This document shows, in pieces, positions 1-7,835 of a DNA stretch of 64,000 nucleotides. How positions within the stretch are numbered: the stretch's first letter is position 1; each line of letters starts with the position of its first letter. Source of the DNA: Nocardia yamanashiensis NBRC 100130 (GTDB lineage Bacteria > Actinomycetota > Actinomycetes > Mycobacteriales > Mycobacteriaceae); contig NZ_BDCD01000017.1 in the NCBI RefSeq assembly GCF_001613325.1, positions 248,001-312,000 on the forward strand, in the 5' to 3' direction. The notes under the pieces are model-generated. The model did not search any database and was not told the origin of the DNA. It saw only the letters and a list, made by a program, of their open reading frames with translations. The translations under genes were made by a program, and so were the position numbers.

Positions 1-1
1 C

Positions 2-400
2 GTGGACCTCGCCAAGCGCCTTCCCAATGGTGAACTCGCCATCCCCGCCGATGCCCACGTCCGCCTCGTCAACGGCATCACCATGCTGCGCCGCGGCTAC
101 AACTACGACTACGGCACGCTGCTGTCCACGGCTCCGGGCGCCGCCACCGGCGAAACCGAGCACACCCACGCCCCCGGCACACCCGAGCACACGCACAGCG
201 GCCACGACAAGCTCGATGCCGGATTGCTGTTCGCCGCCTACATGAACAATCCGCCCGAGCAGTTCATCAAAGCCCAGTCCGCGCTGGCCGCCACCGATCG
301 GCTCAACGCGGTCATCCAGCACACCGGTAGCGCCTTCTTCGCAGTCCCGCCCGGCGCGCAATCCGGGACCGCCGTGGCTGATCGGTTGTTCGACCAGTGA
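2..400 (+). CDS. efeB: DyP-type peroxidase / deferrochelatase EfeB, C-terminal part (5' truncated)
   Basis: This is the last ~132 residues of a heme-dependent DyP peroxidase of the EfeB type; the reading frame is already open at the window edge and whole family members exceed 400 residues. The C-terminal hallmarks are visible: IPADAHVRL, the LRRGYNYDYG segment, DAGLLFAAYMNNP and HTGSAFFAVPPG near the end. EfeB proteins are usually Tat-exported and act with EfeO/EfeU in iron or heme-iron acquisition; the partners would lie upstream, outside the window. An unusual His-rich insert (TEHTHAPGTPEHTHSGHD, about residues 51-69 of the visible part) interrupts the segment between the RRGYNY block and the DAGLLF block. 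Confidence 0.85.
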   Translation: MDLAKRLPNGELAIPADAHVRLVNGITMLRRGYNYDYGTLLSTAPGAATGETEHTHAPGTPEHTHSGHDKLDAGLLFAAYMNNPPEQFIKAQSALAATDRLNAVIQHTGSAFFAVPPGAQSGTAVADRLFDQ

Positions 401-545
401 GATTCCGCCCGAACGCACGCCGGAATGACGAGGAGAGCAGGTCGTAGCGGGCGCGGGTCGCGCGGGTGAACAGTTCGAACGCGTACAGACGCGGGCGGCT
501 ATTCCTGAGATGATCCGGCTACCCGCACCGAAAGGCCGGTCCGTC

Positions 546-1334
546 ATGAACGTCGGGAACTTCACGCGTTACGTCGCAATCGGCGACAGCCAGACCGAAG
601 GCGTCGGCGACGGCGACGATGTGACCGGGTTGCGGGGCTGGGCCGATCGGCTCGCCACGCAGGTCGCACTGGCCAACCCTGGATTGCAGTACGCGAATCT
701 GGCGGTGCGCGGCAAGCTGGCACGGCAGATCCGCGCGCAGCAGCTGGACGCGGCGCTGGCGCTGGAACCGGATCTGGTGACGGTGCTCGCGGGCATGAAC
801 GATCTGCTGCGTCCCAGCTTCGAGGTCGATGAGGTGGCAGGACACGTGGAGGCCATGTTCGCGGCCTTCGCAAGCACCGGAGCGGTGGTGGCCACCCTGA
901 CGTTTCCCGATGTGGGACGCCTGATTCCGATGGCCCGGGCGGTGCGCGGGCGCGTGGCCGCCATGAACGACCGGGTGCGGGAAGCCGCGGCGCGGTACGG
1001 AGTGATCGTCGCGGAGGCCGCGCATCACGCCGTGGTCGCCGATCCCCGGCTGTGGAGCCCGGATCGCTTGCACGCCAGCCCGCTCGGCCATCAGCGGATC
1101 GCGGACGCGCTGGCCGAGGCGCTGGGTCTGCCCGGCAGCGACGACGCCTGGACCCGGCCGTTGTTCCCGGAGCTGCCGGAACGAAACCTGGTGCAGGCCA
1201 TCGCCGCCGAGTTCCGCTGGGCGGGCGTCGCGCTGGTGCCGTGGGCCGTGAAGCGCGTACAGGGCCGGTCCTCCGGTGACAATCGGCTCGCCAAACGCCC
1301 GCTGCCGCTGCCCGTCGACGGTCTCACCGTCTGA
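546..1334 (+). CDS. SGNH/GDSL-type esterase/hydrolase
   Basis: A 262-residue SGNH hydrolase, predicted to cleave ester bonds (lipid, acyl or acetyl esters). Block I is IGDSQTEG with the nucleophile Ser15, block III is GMND at 83-86, and the C-terminal DRLH (Asp173, His176) supplies the other catalytic residues. No signal peptide is visible, so it is probably cytoplasmic. I chose ATG 546 because the GDS block then begins near residue 12, as usual in the family, and an AAAGG-like ribosome site lies just upstream; an upstream ATG at 510 would add 12 residues. It stands alone, with 145 bases before it and 132 after. The substrate is not evident. Confidence 0.85.
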   Translation: MNVGNFTRYVAIGDSQTEGVGDGDDVTGLRGWADRLATQVALANPGLQYANLAVRGKLARQIRAQQLDAALALEPDLVTVLAGMNDLLRPSFEVDEVAGHVEAMFAAFASTGAVVATLTFPDVGRLIPMARAVRGRVAAMNDRVREAAARYGVIVAEAAHHAVVADPRLWSPDRLHASPLGHQRIADALAEALGLPGSDDAWTRPLFPELPERNLVQAIAAEFRWAGVALVPWAVKRVQGRSSGDNRLAKRPLPLPVDGLTV

Positions 1335-1466
1335 GCGGGATCGACCGGATCCCCTGCGCCATGGCGAATTTCGCCCCAGGGTTTCGCCGATACGACATCG
1401 TCAGTTCACCTTCCCATCCGTACCGGGTGCTTAAGCTCTCGTAACCGAGGGGAAGGATGCGCCAAA

Positions 1467-3092
1467 TTGCGAGACCGGCGCACGAAAGTGCTTGTCACGG
1501 CGCTGCTCACCGTCTGCGGGCTGCTGGCCGGATGTGGTTCCGACAAGCCGGGATCCGGGTCCGTCACCGCCTACGACGGCGATGCGAAAGTGCTGAATAT
1601 CGTGGCGGGGTCCGAGCACGAGGCGGTGTTCGAGCAGATCGTGCGACCGTGGTGCCGGGACCAGGGCCTCACCTGCACCATGACCAAGCTGGGGTCGGTG
1701 GATCAGGCCCGGCTGCTGCAGCAGGGCGACACCCCGCCCTATGACGCGTTCTGGTTCGCCTCCAGCGTGTTTCAGCAGCTGGGCGATACGGGGCGGCGGC
1801 TGAAACAGGCGCAGCCCATGTTCTCCACACCGCTGGTGTACGCGGGCCGCAAGTCCGAACTGGACGCCCTCGGCTTCACCGACCGCGAGGTGGGCATCGA
1901 GGAGATCCTCACCGCGGTCGAGGCCAAGCGGACGACGGCGTGGATGACCAATCCGACGCAATCGAATTCGGGCGCGACGGTGCTGCTGGGCTTCCTGAAC
2001 TACTTCGCCGGCAATGGCCCGGGCGTGGCGCTCACCAAGGAGCAGCTCGATTCCGAACCGGTGCGCACCGGCATCACCCGGTTCGCTCGCGCTTTCGCCA
2101 AGACGCCGCCGTCCACCGGCCTGCTCATGGACGAATGCCTGGCCGCCCCGCAGCAGTGCAAGACGCTGTTCACCTACGAAGACCTGGTGATCGAGCGGAA
2201 CCAGGAACTGGTGAAGCAGGGCCAGGAACCGCTGCACGTGGTGTATCCCAAAGGCGTGCTGGCGATTTCGGACGCCCCGCTGGGCTTCCTGCCGCACGGC
2301 GACAATGCCGACAAGCAGCGCAACTTCCAGAAGTTGCAGGATTTCCTGCTGACCGCGGACACCCAGAAGCGGCTGACCGCGCTCGGCCGGCGGCCCATCA
2401 CCAGCATCGGCCTCTCGCTGCCGGACGCGCCCAAGGACGTGTTCGATCCGGCGTGGGGCGTCAAGGCGACGCTGACCGGACAGCCCATCACCTACCCGGC
2501 GAGTCCGGTCATCGAAGCGGCGCTGGAGAACTACCAGACCGTCTACCGCACCCCCACCGACCTGGTGTACTGCATCGACGCCTCCGGCAGCATGGACGGC
2601 AACGGCGGCTGGGACGGGGTGCGGCAGGCCGCGAACCTGCTCTTCGATCCGGTCGAATCCAAGAAGTACCTGCTGCAGACCGGGCCCAAGGACCGCACCG
2701 CGGTGCTGGTGTTCAGTTCCGCGACCGACAGCATGAAATGGGTTGAAGGCAACAGCACTCCGGGCCTGAACACGCTGCACGACGCCATCCGCAAGCGCAA
2801 ACCCGACGGCAACACCGGCATCTACAACTGCCTGTCCAGCGCCGCCCGCCAGTTCGACGCCGCCACGCCCGATCGCAAGCGGCTGGTCATCCTGATGACC
2901 GACGGCGACGACACCCAGGGCGGCAATGGCCTGGCCGATATCGCCAAGACCGGAATCCCGGTGGTGGCCATCGGATTCGGCGAGGGCACCAATACCAAGG
3001 CGTTGCGGGAGATCGCGCAGCGCACCGGCGGCTCGTTCCTGGCCTCCGGCGATATGGTGGCGGCGCTGCGCCAGGCCACCGGATACCGGTAA
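1467..3092 (+). CDS. Lipoprotein: substrate-binding fold fused to a von Willebrand factor A domain
   Basis: A 541-residue exported lipoprotein. The lipobox LLAGC puts the lipidated Cys at residue 23. Residues ~40-340 resemble a periplasmic-binding-protein fold (type II, extracellular solute-binding type), and ~365-541 is a VWA domain whose MIDAS begins DASGSMDG (Asp371, Ser373, Ser375), with a later MTDGDD loop, so it should bind a divalent metal and a partner protein. The TTG start at 1467 follows GGAAGGA at a normal distance. It is the first of three closely packed genes (gap of 9 bases to the next, then an ATGA overlap). In other bacteria this combination occurs near TelA/XpaC toxic-anion genes; that link is recalled, not shown here. 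No ABC permease is adjacent, so a transport role is doubtful. Confidence 0.75.
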   Translation: MRDRRTKVLVTALLTVCGLLAGCGSDKPGSGSVTAYDGDAKVLNIVAGSEHEAVFEQIVRPWCRDQGLTCTMTKLGSVDQARLLQQGDTPPYDAFWFASSVFQQLGDTGRRLKQAQPMFSTPLVYAGRKSELDALGFTDREVGIEEILTAVEAKRTTAWMTNPTQSNSGATVLLGFLNYFAGNGPGVALTKEQLDSEPVRTGITRFARAFAKTPPSTGLLMDECLAAPQQCKTLFTYEDLVIERNQELVKQGQEPLHVVYPKGVLAISDAPLGFLPHGDNADKQRNFQKLQDFLLTADTQKRLTALGRRPITSIGLSLPDAPKDVFDPAWGVKATLTGQPITYPASPVIEAALENYQTVYRTPTDLVYCIDASGSMDGNGGWDGVRQAANLLFDPVESKKYLLQTGPKDRTAVLVFSSATDSMKWVEGNSTPGLNTLHDAIRKRKPDGNTGIYNCLSSAARQFDAATPDRKRLVILMTDGDDTQGGNGLADIAKTGIPVVAIGFGEGTNTKALREIAQRTGGSFLASGDMVAALRQATGYR

Positions 3093-3101
3093 GGAGTTCG
3101 C

Positions 3102-3689
3102 TTGCCGGGCAATACGGTTCTGATCACGGCGCTGGCGGTGCTGGTCGCGGCCTTCCTCGGCATCTACGCGGTGCTGGGGTCGGTCGCCGGGGCCGCCCTG
3201 GTCGCGGCCGGGCTCGCGGTGCTGACAGTCGTTGCGGGACAACCGATCGCGGCGGCGCGGCAGCGGAAAGAGCTGGCGCGACAGGTGCACAAGGCCACCG
3301 TGCGGGTGGCCGCGCTGGCCGGGCGGGTCACCGACGCACCCACCCGCGCGGCGCTGCTGCGCGCCTGCGACACGGTGCCGCGCGTGCTCGAACGCACCGA
3401 AAAGCTGGATCCGGCCGGTCTTTCCACCGTTTCCGAACATCTCCGCGGCGGACTCACCGGCGTCGAATCGGCGCTGGAACGCTATCTGGAGATCCAGGCG
3501 CACCCCGACGCCTACACCGAGGCCGAGACCCTGCTGGCGCGCGGGCGCGAGGTGCTGCGCGGCTTCGAGGGCTTCACCGCGCACGCCGCCGAGCAATTCG
3601 GCGCGGCGGACCTGACCGGCTTCTTCACCGATCTCGCGCACCTCGAACTGATCTTCCCCACCCGATTGCCCCCGAGCGAGGAGCGATGA
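3102..3689 (+). CDS. Two-helix membrane protein with helical cytoplasmic tail (XpaC-like?)
   Basis: A 195-residue protein with two adjacent N-terminal membrane segments (about 5-24 and 28-46) followed by a basic stretch (AARQRKELARQ) and a long charged helical region with no cysteines. The start is TTG 3102, placed by AAGGAG at 3091-3096. It lies between the two binding-fold proteins and overlaps the next gene by four bases, so the three are probably made together and may form one membrane complex. The layout (short hairpin anchor plus helical body) recalls XpaC / 5-bromo-4-chloroindolyl phosphate hydrolysis-family proteins, which co-occur with VWA genes, but I see no decisive motif. Function unknown. 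Confidence 0.7.
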   Translation: MPGNTVLITALAVLVAAFLGIYAVLGSVAGAALVAAGLAVLTVVAGQPIAAARQRKELARQVHKATVRVAALAGRVTDAPTRAALLRACDTVPRVLERTEKLDPAGLSTVSEHLRGGLTGVESALERYLEIQAHPDAYTEAETLLARGREVLRGFEGFTAHAAEQFGAADLTGFFTDLAHLELIFPTRLPPSEER

Positions 3690-4819
3690 ACAAGTCTCGT
3701 CTACCGGTACTGATCGCCGTCGTGTTCGCCGTGGTGGTGATCGTGATCGGCGTCGTGGTGATCCGCGGCGCGCAGCAGACCCCGGCCGCCGTCACCAAGC
3801 TGAATTGCCTGGGCGGCTCCGAGAAGTCGGCGCTCATGGCCGATCCGGAGGTGACGCGCATCCTGCGCGAGGACTACGGGCTCGAGGTGCGCTTCGACAA
3901 GCGCGGCTCCTACGAACTGGCACAGGTGCCCACCGATCAGCTGCGGTCCCAGCGCATCGGCTGTCTGTGGCCGTCCTCGGCGAGCGCGCGCAGCGTATTC
4001 GAGCAGAAGCACACCATGAGCGACTTCCCGGACTACCGGGCGGAATCGGTGCTGGAATCGCCGGAGGTGATCTACGCCGGACCCGCCGCCACCGACGCGC
4101 TGGTCAAGGCGGGCATCGTCGGCAAGCGCGAGAACTCCTACTACATCATGGATCTCAAACGACTGCTGCTGGAATACGTGCTGCCCAAACAGAAGTGGGA
4201 GTCGATCGGCGCCCAGAACCTGGCCGGGCCGATCCGCGTCACCAGCACCGATCCGAAGACCTCCAACTCCGGATTCACGCTCATGCAACTGGAACTCACC
4301 GTGGTCGCCTCCGGTGACGTGTACCAGCCGCCGACCCTCGCCGAAGCCAAGGCCGGGCTGACCACGGTGCGGGGGCTCTACGACGCGCAGGGCCTGCAAT
4401 CGGACAGTTCGGACGGCGGCTTCCGGGAATGGCTGATCCAGGGCGCGGCCTCGCTGTACGCCGGCTACGAGAACCAGATCCTGCAACAGCTGGTCGCCTA
4501 CCGCGACAACGCTTCCGCCACCGACGCGCTGCTGGCCGGAACCCGCATGCTGTACCCGGAGCCGACCATCTTCAACAGCAATCCGGTGCTCGCTCTGACC
4601 GCCGAGGCACAGCAACTCATTACCGCGCTCCAGGATTCGAAGATTCAGCAGATCGCCTGGAAGAAGTACGGTTTCCGGTCCGCCACCCAGCTCGGCGCGG
4701 CCAATGCCGCGGACTTCGAGCGCATTCCGCTGGCGGAGCGACCGCGCTCGACCGCACCGCCCAAAGCCGATGTGACACTGCTGCTGCTGACCTGCCTGCG
4801 TGACAATGTCTGCGCCTGA
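3686..4819 (+). CDS. Membrane-anchored substrate-binding-fold protein
   Basis: A 377-residue protein with one N-terminal membrane helix (about 7-28, very Val/Ile rich) and an extracytoplasmic body. The body looks like a second binding-protein-type domain, related in style to that of the first gene in the cluster: RSQRIGCLWPSSASA, an SPEVIYAG segment, and TSTDPKTSNSGFTLMQLEL, which parallels TTAWMTNPTQSNSGATVLL there. There is no VWA domain and no lipobox, so it is held by the helix. Translation is coupled to the upstream gene by ATGA at 3686-3689. Two related binding domains in one operon, one with VWA and one without, suggest a surface-sensing or assembly complex rather than an importer. The ligand is unknown. 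Confidence 0.72.
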   Translation: MNKSRLPVLIAVVFAVVVIVIGVVVIRGAQQTPAAVTKLNCLGGSEKSALMADPEVTRILREDYGLEVRFDKRGSYELAQVPTDQLRSQRIGCLWPSSASARSVFEQKHTMSDFPDYRAESVLESPEVIYAGPAATDALVKAGIVGKRENSYYIMDLKRLLLEYVLPKQKWESIGAQNLAGPIRVTSTDPKTSNSGFTLMQLELTVVASGDVYQPPTLAEAKAGLTTVRGLYDAQGLQSDSSDGGFREWLIQGAASLYAGYENQILQQLVAYRDNASATDALLAGTRMLYPEPTIFNSNPVLALTAEAQQLITALQDSKIQQIAWKKYGFRSATQLGAANAADFERIPLAERPRSTAPPKADVTLLLLTCLRDNVCA

Positions 4820-4885
4820 TCTGGCATGATCTGCGGCGTTCGCTCCGGGGGGACCCGATGTCCGTGACTACTGGAGAGGTTGCTC

Positions 4886-5284
4886 GTGAATACCAAGTCC
4901 CAGCGTTACCTCCGCCGCGTCACCCTGCTCGCCGCGCTCGGCGTTGCCGGTCTGTTCCTCGCGCCGGTGTCGGCGTTCGCCGATGCCCCGCAACCGCAGA
5001 AGCTCACCCTCGACTACTCGAAGGGCAAGTGCGGGCAGACCACCATCATGGCGCGGTCCGGGGTGCCGACCACGCTGGAGATCAATACCTCCGACAATTT
5101 CACCGATGACGCGCGCATCGAGATGCAGGGCAATCGCGTGAACCTGCCCGACACCTACAAGCCGGTGACCACCCAGGTCGATCTGGGCGTGCCGGGGCCG
5201 GGCGCGATCCCGTTCAAGGTGAGCGGGTCGGAATGGCCGGGCAGCGTGGGCACCGGCTGTGAGGGCTACATCATCATCGCCTGA
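4886..5284 (+). CDS. Small secreted protein, cupredoxin-like fold possible
   Basis: A 132-residue exported protein with a classical signal peptide (hydrophobic 12-27, likely cleavage after SAFA at residue 32). The mature ~100 residues are beta-rich by eye and hold two cysteines, Cys49 and Cys125, probably a disulfide. GTG 4886 is preferred because GGAGAGG (4873-4879) lies six bases upstream; TTG 4880 is too close to it. The pattern (ARSGVPTTLEINTSDN... ending SGCEGYIIIA-like) recalls cupredoxin-like secreted proteins, but the usual His/Met copper ligands are missing, so copper binding is not supported. It follows the binding-fold/VWA cluster by 66 bases and may be co-expressed. Function unknown. 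Confidence 0.7.
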   Translation: MNTKSQRYLRRVTLLAALGVAGLFLAPVSAFADAPQPQKLTLDYSKGKCGQTTIMARSGVPTTLEINTSDNFTDDARIEMQGNRVNLPDTYKPVTTQVDLGVPGPGAIPFKVSGSEWPGSVGTGCEGYIIIA

Positions 5285-5296
5285 TCGCACGGAAAA

Positions 5297-5329
5297 GGCG
5301 GGCGGCCAGGAGATTCCGGCCCGCCCGCC
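5297..5329. terminator. GC-rich hairpin between convergent genes
   Basis: Inverted repeat GGCGGGCGGCC (5297-5307) against GGCCCGCCCGCC (5318-5329), with one bulge and a 10-base loop. It sits between two convergent genes and could end transcription from both sides; there is no clear T tract. Confidence 0.6.
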
Positions 5330-5341
5330 GCACCGCGCGTC

Positions 5342-5806
5342 CTATTTGCCGTGCGCGCGCAGCTGGTACAGCCCCACGGTCTCGGCGACGACCACGCCAT
5401 TGGCGTCGGTGACGGTGGCCTTCAGCGTGAAGTCGGCCTTGCCCTTCTCGTCCGCCTCGGCGGCGATCCGGGCGATCTCCTCGTCCGAGAGTTCGGCCAC
5501 CGCGGTCACATCGGTGCTGGCCGGCTTCTTGAAGAAGATCTGCAGATCCTTCACCAGCGGGAAGTACTTGGCGGTGTCGAAGGTGGCGATGGCGATGCCG
5601 CCGCCGAGGATCTCCGCGACGGTGAACAGCACGCCCGCGTACATGACGCCGAAGTGATTGCCATTGCCCTCGATCGGCACCCGGTTGGCGGCATAGCCCG
5701 GCCGGACCTCGAGCGCTTCGACGCCCATCTTGTGCGCGATCGGAATGGTGAATTCCAGCGCCCCGTTGACGACGTCCTTCAGCGGCGTGGTGGCGTCGTT
5801 CGCCAT
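5342..5806 (-). CDS. Hotdog-fold thioesterase, PaaI/YiiD C-terminal type
   Basis: A 154-residue protein matching small acyl-CoA thioesterases of the hotdog superfamily. The central N-x-FGVMYAGVLFTVAEILGG region corresponds to the hotdog helix with its catalytic acidic residue (the Glu in VAE), followed by the LVKDLQIFFKKPA and ADFTLKATVTDANGVVVAE strands. It probably hydrolyses an acyl-CoA in the cytoplasm; which one cannot be read. The gene is transcribed away from the GntR regulator 163 bases away and ends facing the small secreted protein. Confidence 0.75.
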   Translation of the reverse strand: MANDATTPLKDVVNGALEFTIPIAHKMGVEALEVRPGYAANRVPIEGNGNHFGVMYAGVLFTVAEILGGGIAIATFDTAKYFPLVKDLQIFFKKPASTDVTAVAELSDEEIARIAAEADEKGKADFTLKATVTDANGVVVAETVGLYQLRAHGK

Positions 5807-5828
5807 TGCAGACCTCCCTGTCTCCTAC

Positions 5829-5841
5829 TGGCAGCATGCCA
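5829..5841. promoter_or_regulatory. Short inverted repeat upstream of the thioesterase gene
   Basis: TGGCA-GCA-TGCCA is a perfect 5-base inverted repeat 23 bases upstream of the thioesterase start, in the intergenic region shared with the divergent GntR gene. GntR/FadR regulators bind similar short palindromes, so it is a candidate operator, unproven. Confidence 0.35.
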
Positions 5842-5956
5842 ACACGCGAATCATCCCTGGCCGCACGCCGTGAGCGCAAGTGAGGGCAGCTGCATGCCGT
5901 TGCGTGCGAGCCGGTGATGCCAGCCACAACCCGGCAAATCCAACCGGTCGGTCGCC

Positions 5957-5980
5957 TAGGCTGCGACTTGTGTCTAAGAC
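5957..5980 (+). promoter_or_regulatory. Candidate -10 (TAGGCT) and start-overlapping palindrome of the GntR gene
   Basis: TAGGCT at 5957-5962 is a good actinobacterial -10 and lies only 8 bases before the GTG start at 5970, so the transcript may be leaderless; no ribosome site is visible. GTCT-A-AGAC (5972-5980) is a perfect palindrome across the first codons and could be an autoregulatory operator. Confidence 0.4.
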
Positions 5981-6611
5981 GTATTCATCCGCCGAGCGCG
6001 CCTACCGTGAGGTCAAGGAACGCATCCTCACCGGCGAACTGCCCGGCGGCGAGCTGATCAGCGAGGGCGAGATCGCCACCCTGCTCGGCACCTCCCGGAC
6101 GCCGGTGCGCGAAGCCTTCCTGCGGCTCGAGACCGAGGGCTGGATGCGGCTCTACCCCAAGCGCGGGGCGCTCATCGTGCCCGTGCCCTCGCACGAAGCC
6201 GAGCATGTGATCCACGCGCGGTACGTGGTCGAGACCGGCGCCGTGCGCGCGCTCGCCGACACCGATCGCACGGCGCTGATGCCGCGCCTGCGCGCCTCCC
6301 TGGACACCCAGCGCGCCCTCGCCGCGGCCCGCGACCTCGACGAATTCGCCGTCGTGGACGCCGATTTCCATCGCGAATACGTGGTCGCGGCGGACAACCC
6401 ACTGCTGACCGGTTTCTACGACTCGCTGCGCGAACGGCAGCGGCGGATGAACAGCGTCGCGCTGCGACACGGCGAGACCGATACCGACCTGATCATCGAA
6501 CAACACACGCGCCTGGCCGATCTCATCGAGGCCGGGGACCCCACGGGCTTCGCCGCCGCACTGGCCGAGCACCTGATGGACGTGCATCGCGTGAAATTGA
6601 GAGGACTGTGA
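5970..6611 (+). CDS. GntR-family transcriptional regulator (FCD/FadR type)
   Basis: A 213-residue DNA-binding regulator. Residues ~5-72 form the winged helix-turn-helix (AYREVKERILTGELPGGEL, then LLGTSRTPVREAFLRLETEG), and the rest is an all-helical FCD ligand-binding domain with the usual metal-ligand pattern DADFHREYV and EQHTRLADLI...AEHL. The GTG at 5970 is chosen since the HTH then begins at the normal distance; further upstream the frame has Pro/Arg-rich, non-family sequence. The following MFS gene overlaps its stop codon (TGATG), so this regulator and the transporter form one unit and it probably controls that transporter in response to a small acid or related ligand. Confidence 0.88.
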   Translation: MSKTYSSAERAYREVKERILTGELPGGELISEGEIATLLGTSRTPVREAFLRLETEGWMRLYPKRGALIVPVPSHEAEHVIHARYVVETGAVRALADTDRTALMPRLRASLDTQRALAAARDLDEFAVVDADFHREYVVAADNPLLTGFYDSLRERQRRMNSVALRHGETDTDLIIEQHTRLADLIEAGDPTGFAAALAEHLMDVHRVKLRGL

Positions 6612-7834
6612 TGGCCACGCTGACCTCCGTCGGCGCTCCGGCAACCGGCACCCGCACCGCGGCGAAAGCGTGGCTGGGCGTCGCGCTCGCCATCTTCGCG
6701 ATCGCCTGGGGCGGAAACGAATTCACGCCGTTGCTGGTCATGTATAAGCGGGACGGACTGCCGGTCACCACGGTGGATCTGCTGCTGTTCGAATACGTGC
6801 TGGGCATCATTCCGGCGCTACTCATCGGCGGGCCGCTGTCGGACCGCTACGGCCGCCGCCCGCTCATGCGTCCCGCGCCGCTGATCGCCGCCACCGGCGC
6901 TCTGCTGCTGGCCTTCGGATCCGATTCCGTGCCCATGCTTTCCGCCGGCCGGGTGCTGTGCGGCGTGGCGCTGGGCCTGGCCATGGCGGTCGGCAGCAGC
7001 TGGCTCAAGGAGCTCTCGCAGCCGCCGTACGCGCCGGAAACCGCCCCGGGTGCGGGCGCGCGCCGCTCGGCCATGAGCCTCACCGGCGGATTCGGCGTGG
7101 GCGCGGGCGTCGCGGGCGTGCTGGCCCAGTGGGGGCCGCTGCCGGACAGCCTCGCCTATCTGATCAACGCCCTGCTCTGCGTGCTGGCCGCCGCCCTGAT
7201 CTGGCGGACCCCGGAAACCGCCGCACCGCAGGCGCGCCGGTCGCGACTGCTCGACGATCTGAAGGTCCCGGCCGCCGGTCACCGCCGCTTCCGGTGGATC
7301 GCGCTGCCCGTCTCGATCTTCCTTTTCACCTCGTCCGCAACGGCTTACGCCATCATGCCCACGCTCATGATGCCCAGGGTGCACGGTGCGCCGATCGCGT
7401 TCTCCGCCTTGATCACCGTGATCACGCTGGGCTGCGGGTTCGGCATCCAATCGGTGGCGCGCCGCCTCGACCGTCCCGGCACGCTGCGGCTGCCCGCGCT
7501 GGCGCTCGCGCTGATCATCGCCGGAATGATCGCGGCCGCAATCGGTTCCGGGCTGCTGCAGCTGTGGCTGGCCGTGCTGACCGCGATCCTGCTCGGCATG
7601 GGCTTCGGCATCGGCCTGGTCGCCGGGCTGCTGGAAATCGAGCGCATCGCCCGTCCCGACGATCTGGCCGGACTGAACGCCGTCTTCTACGCGGTCAGCT
7701 ATCTCGGCTTCGGCGTCCCGGTGGTGATGGCCCTGCTGCACGACCATCTCGGTCTCGGCTACCCGATCATGCTGGGCGCCTTGGCCGTACTGGCCGCGGG
7801 CTCGCTGGCCCTGCTCACCCGGGGCCGGGACTGA
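6611..7834 (+). CDS. MFS transporter
   Basis: A 407-residue major facilitator protein with about twelve membrane segments. The loop after helix 2 carries motif A, GGPLSDRYGRRP, and a long charged central loop (TPETAAPQARRSRLLDDLK) separates the two halves. ATG 6611 shares its A with the stop of the GntR gene; GAGAGGA at 6599-6605 serves as ribosome site, and GTG 6608 is a possible alternative one codon earlier. Substrate unknown: coupling to a GntR regulator suggests uptake or efflux of the regulator's ligand. It ends one base from the convergent dienelactone hydrolase gene, with no room for a dedicated terminator. Confidence 0.88.
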   Translation: MATLTSVGAPATGTRTAAKAWLGVALAIFAIAWGGNEFTPLLVMYKRDGLPVTTVDLLLFEYVLGIIPALLIGGPLSDRYGRRPLMRPAPLIAATGALLLAFGSDSVPMLSAGRVLCGVALGLAMAVGSSWLKELSQPPYAPETAPGAGARRSAMSLTGGFGVGAGVAGVLAQWGPLPDSLAYLINALLCVLAAALIWRTPETAAPQARRSRLLDDLKVPAAGHRRFRWIALPVSIFLFTSSATAYAIMPTLMMPRVHGAPIAFSALITVITLGCGFGIQSVARRLDRPGTLRLPALALALIIAGMIAAAIGSGLLQLWLAVLTAILLGMGFGIGLVAGLLEIERIARPDDLAGLNAVFYAVSYLGFGVPVVMALLHDHLGLGYPIMLGALAVLAAGSLALLTRGRD

Positions 7835-7835
7835 A

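Noticed and set aside
1431..3641. A 736-codon open frame on the minus strand
   Set aside because: It lies opposite two well-supported plus-strand genes, is Arg/Gly/Gln-rich with no family signature, and is the kind of long antisense frame expected in GC-rich DNA.
4880..4885. TTG 4880 as start of the small secreted protein
   Set aside because: It directly abuts the GGAGAGG ribosome site; GTG 4886 gives correct spacing and a normal signal peptide.
3686..5284. Classical ABC importer for the binding-fold proteins
   Set aside because: No permease or ATPase gene is adjacent, and one binding protein carries a VWA domain.
5297..5329. Riboswitch or CRISPR-like repeat
   Set aside because: It is a single GC hairpin between convergent stops; no repeated units. 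No CRISPR array was seen anywhere in the window.
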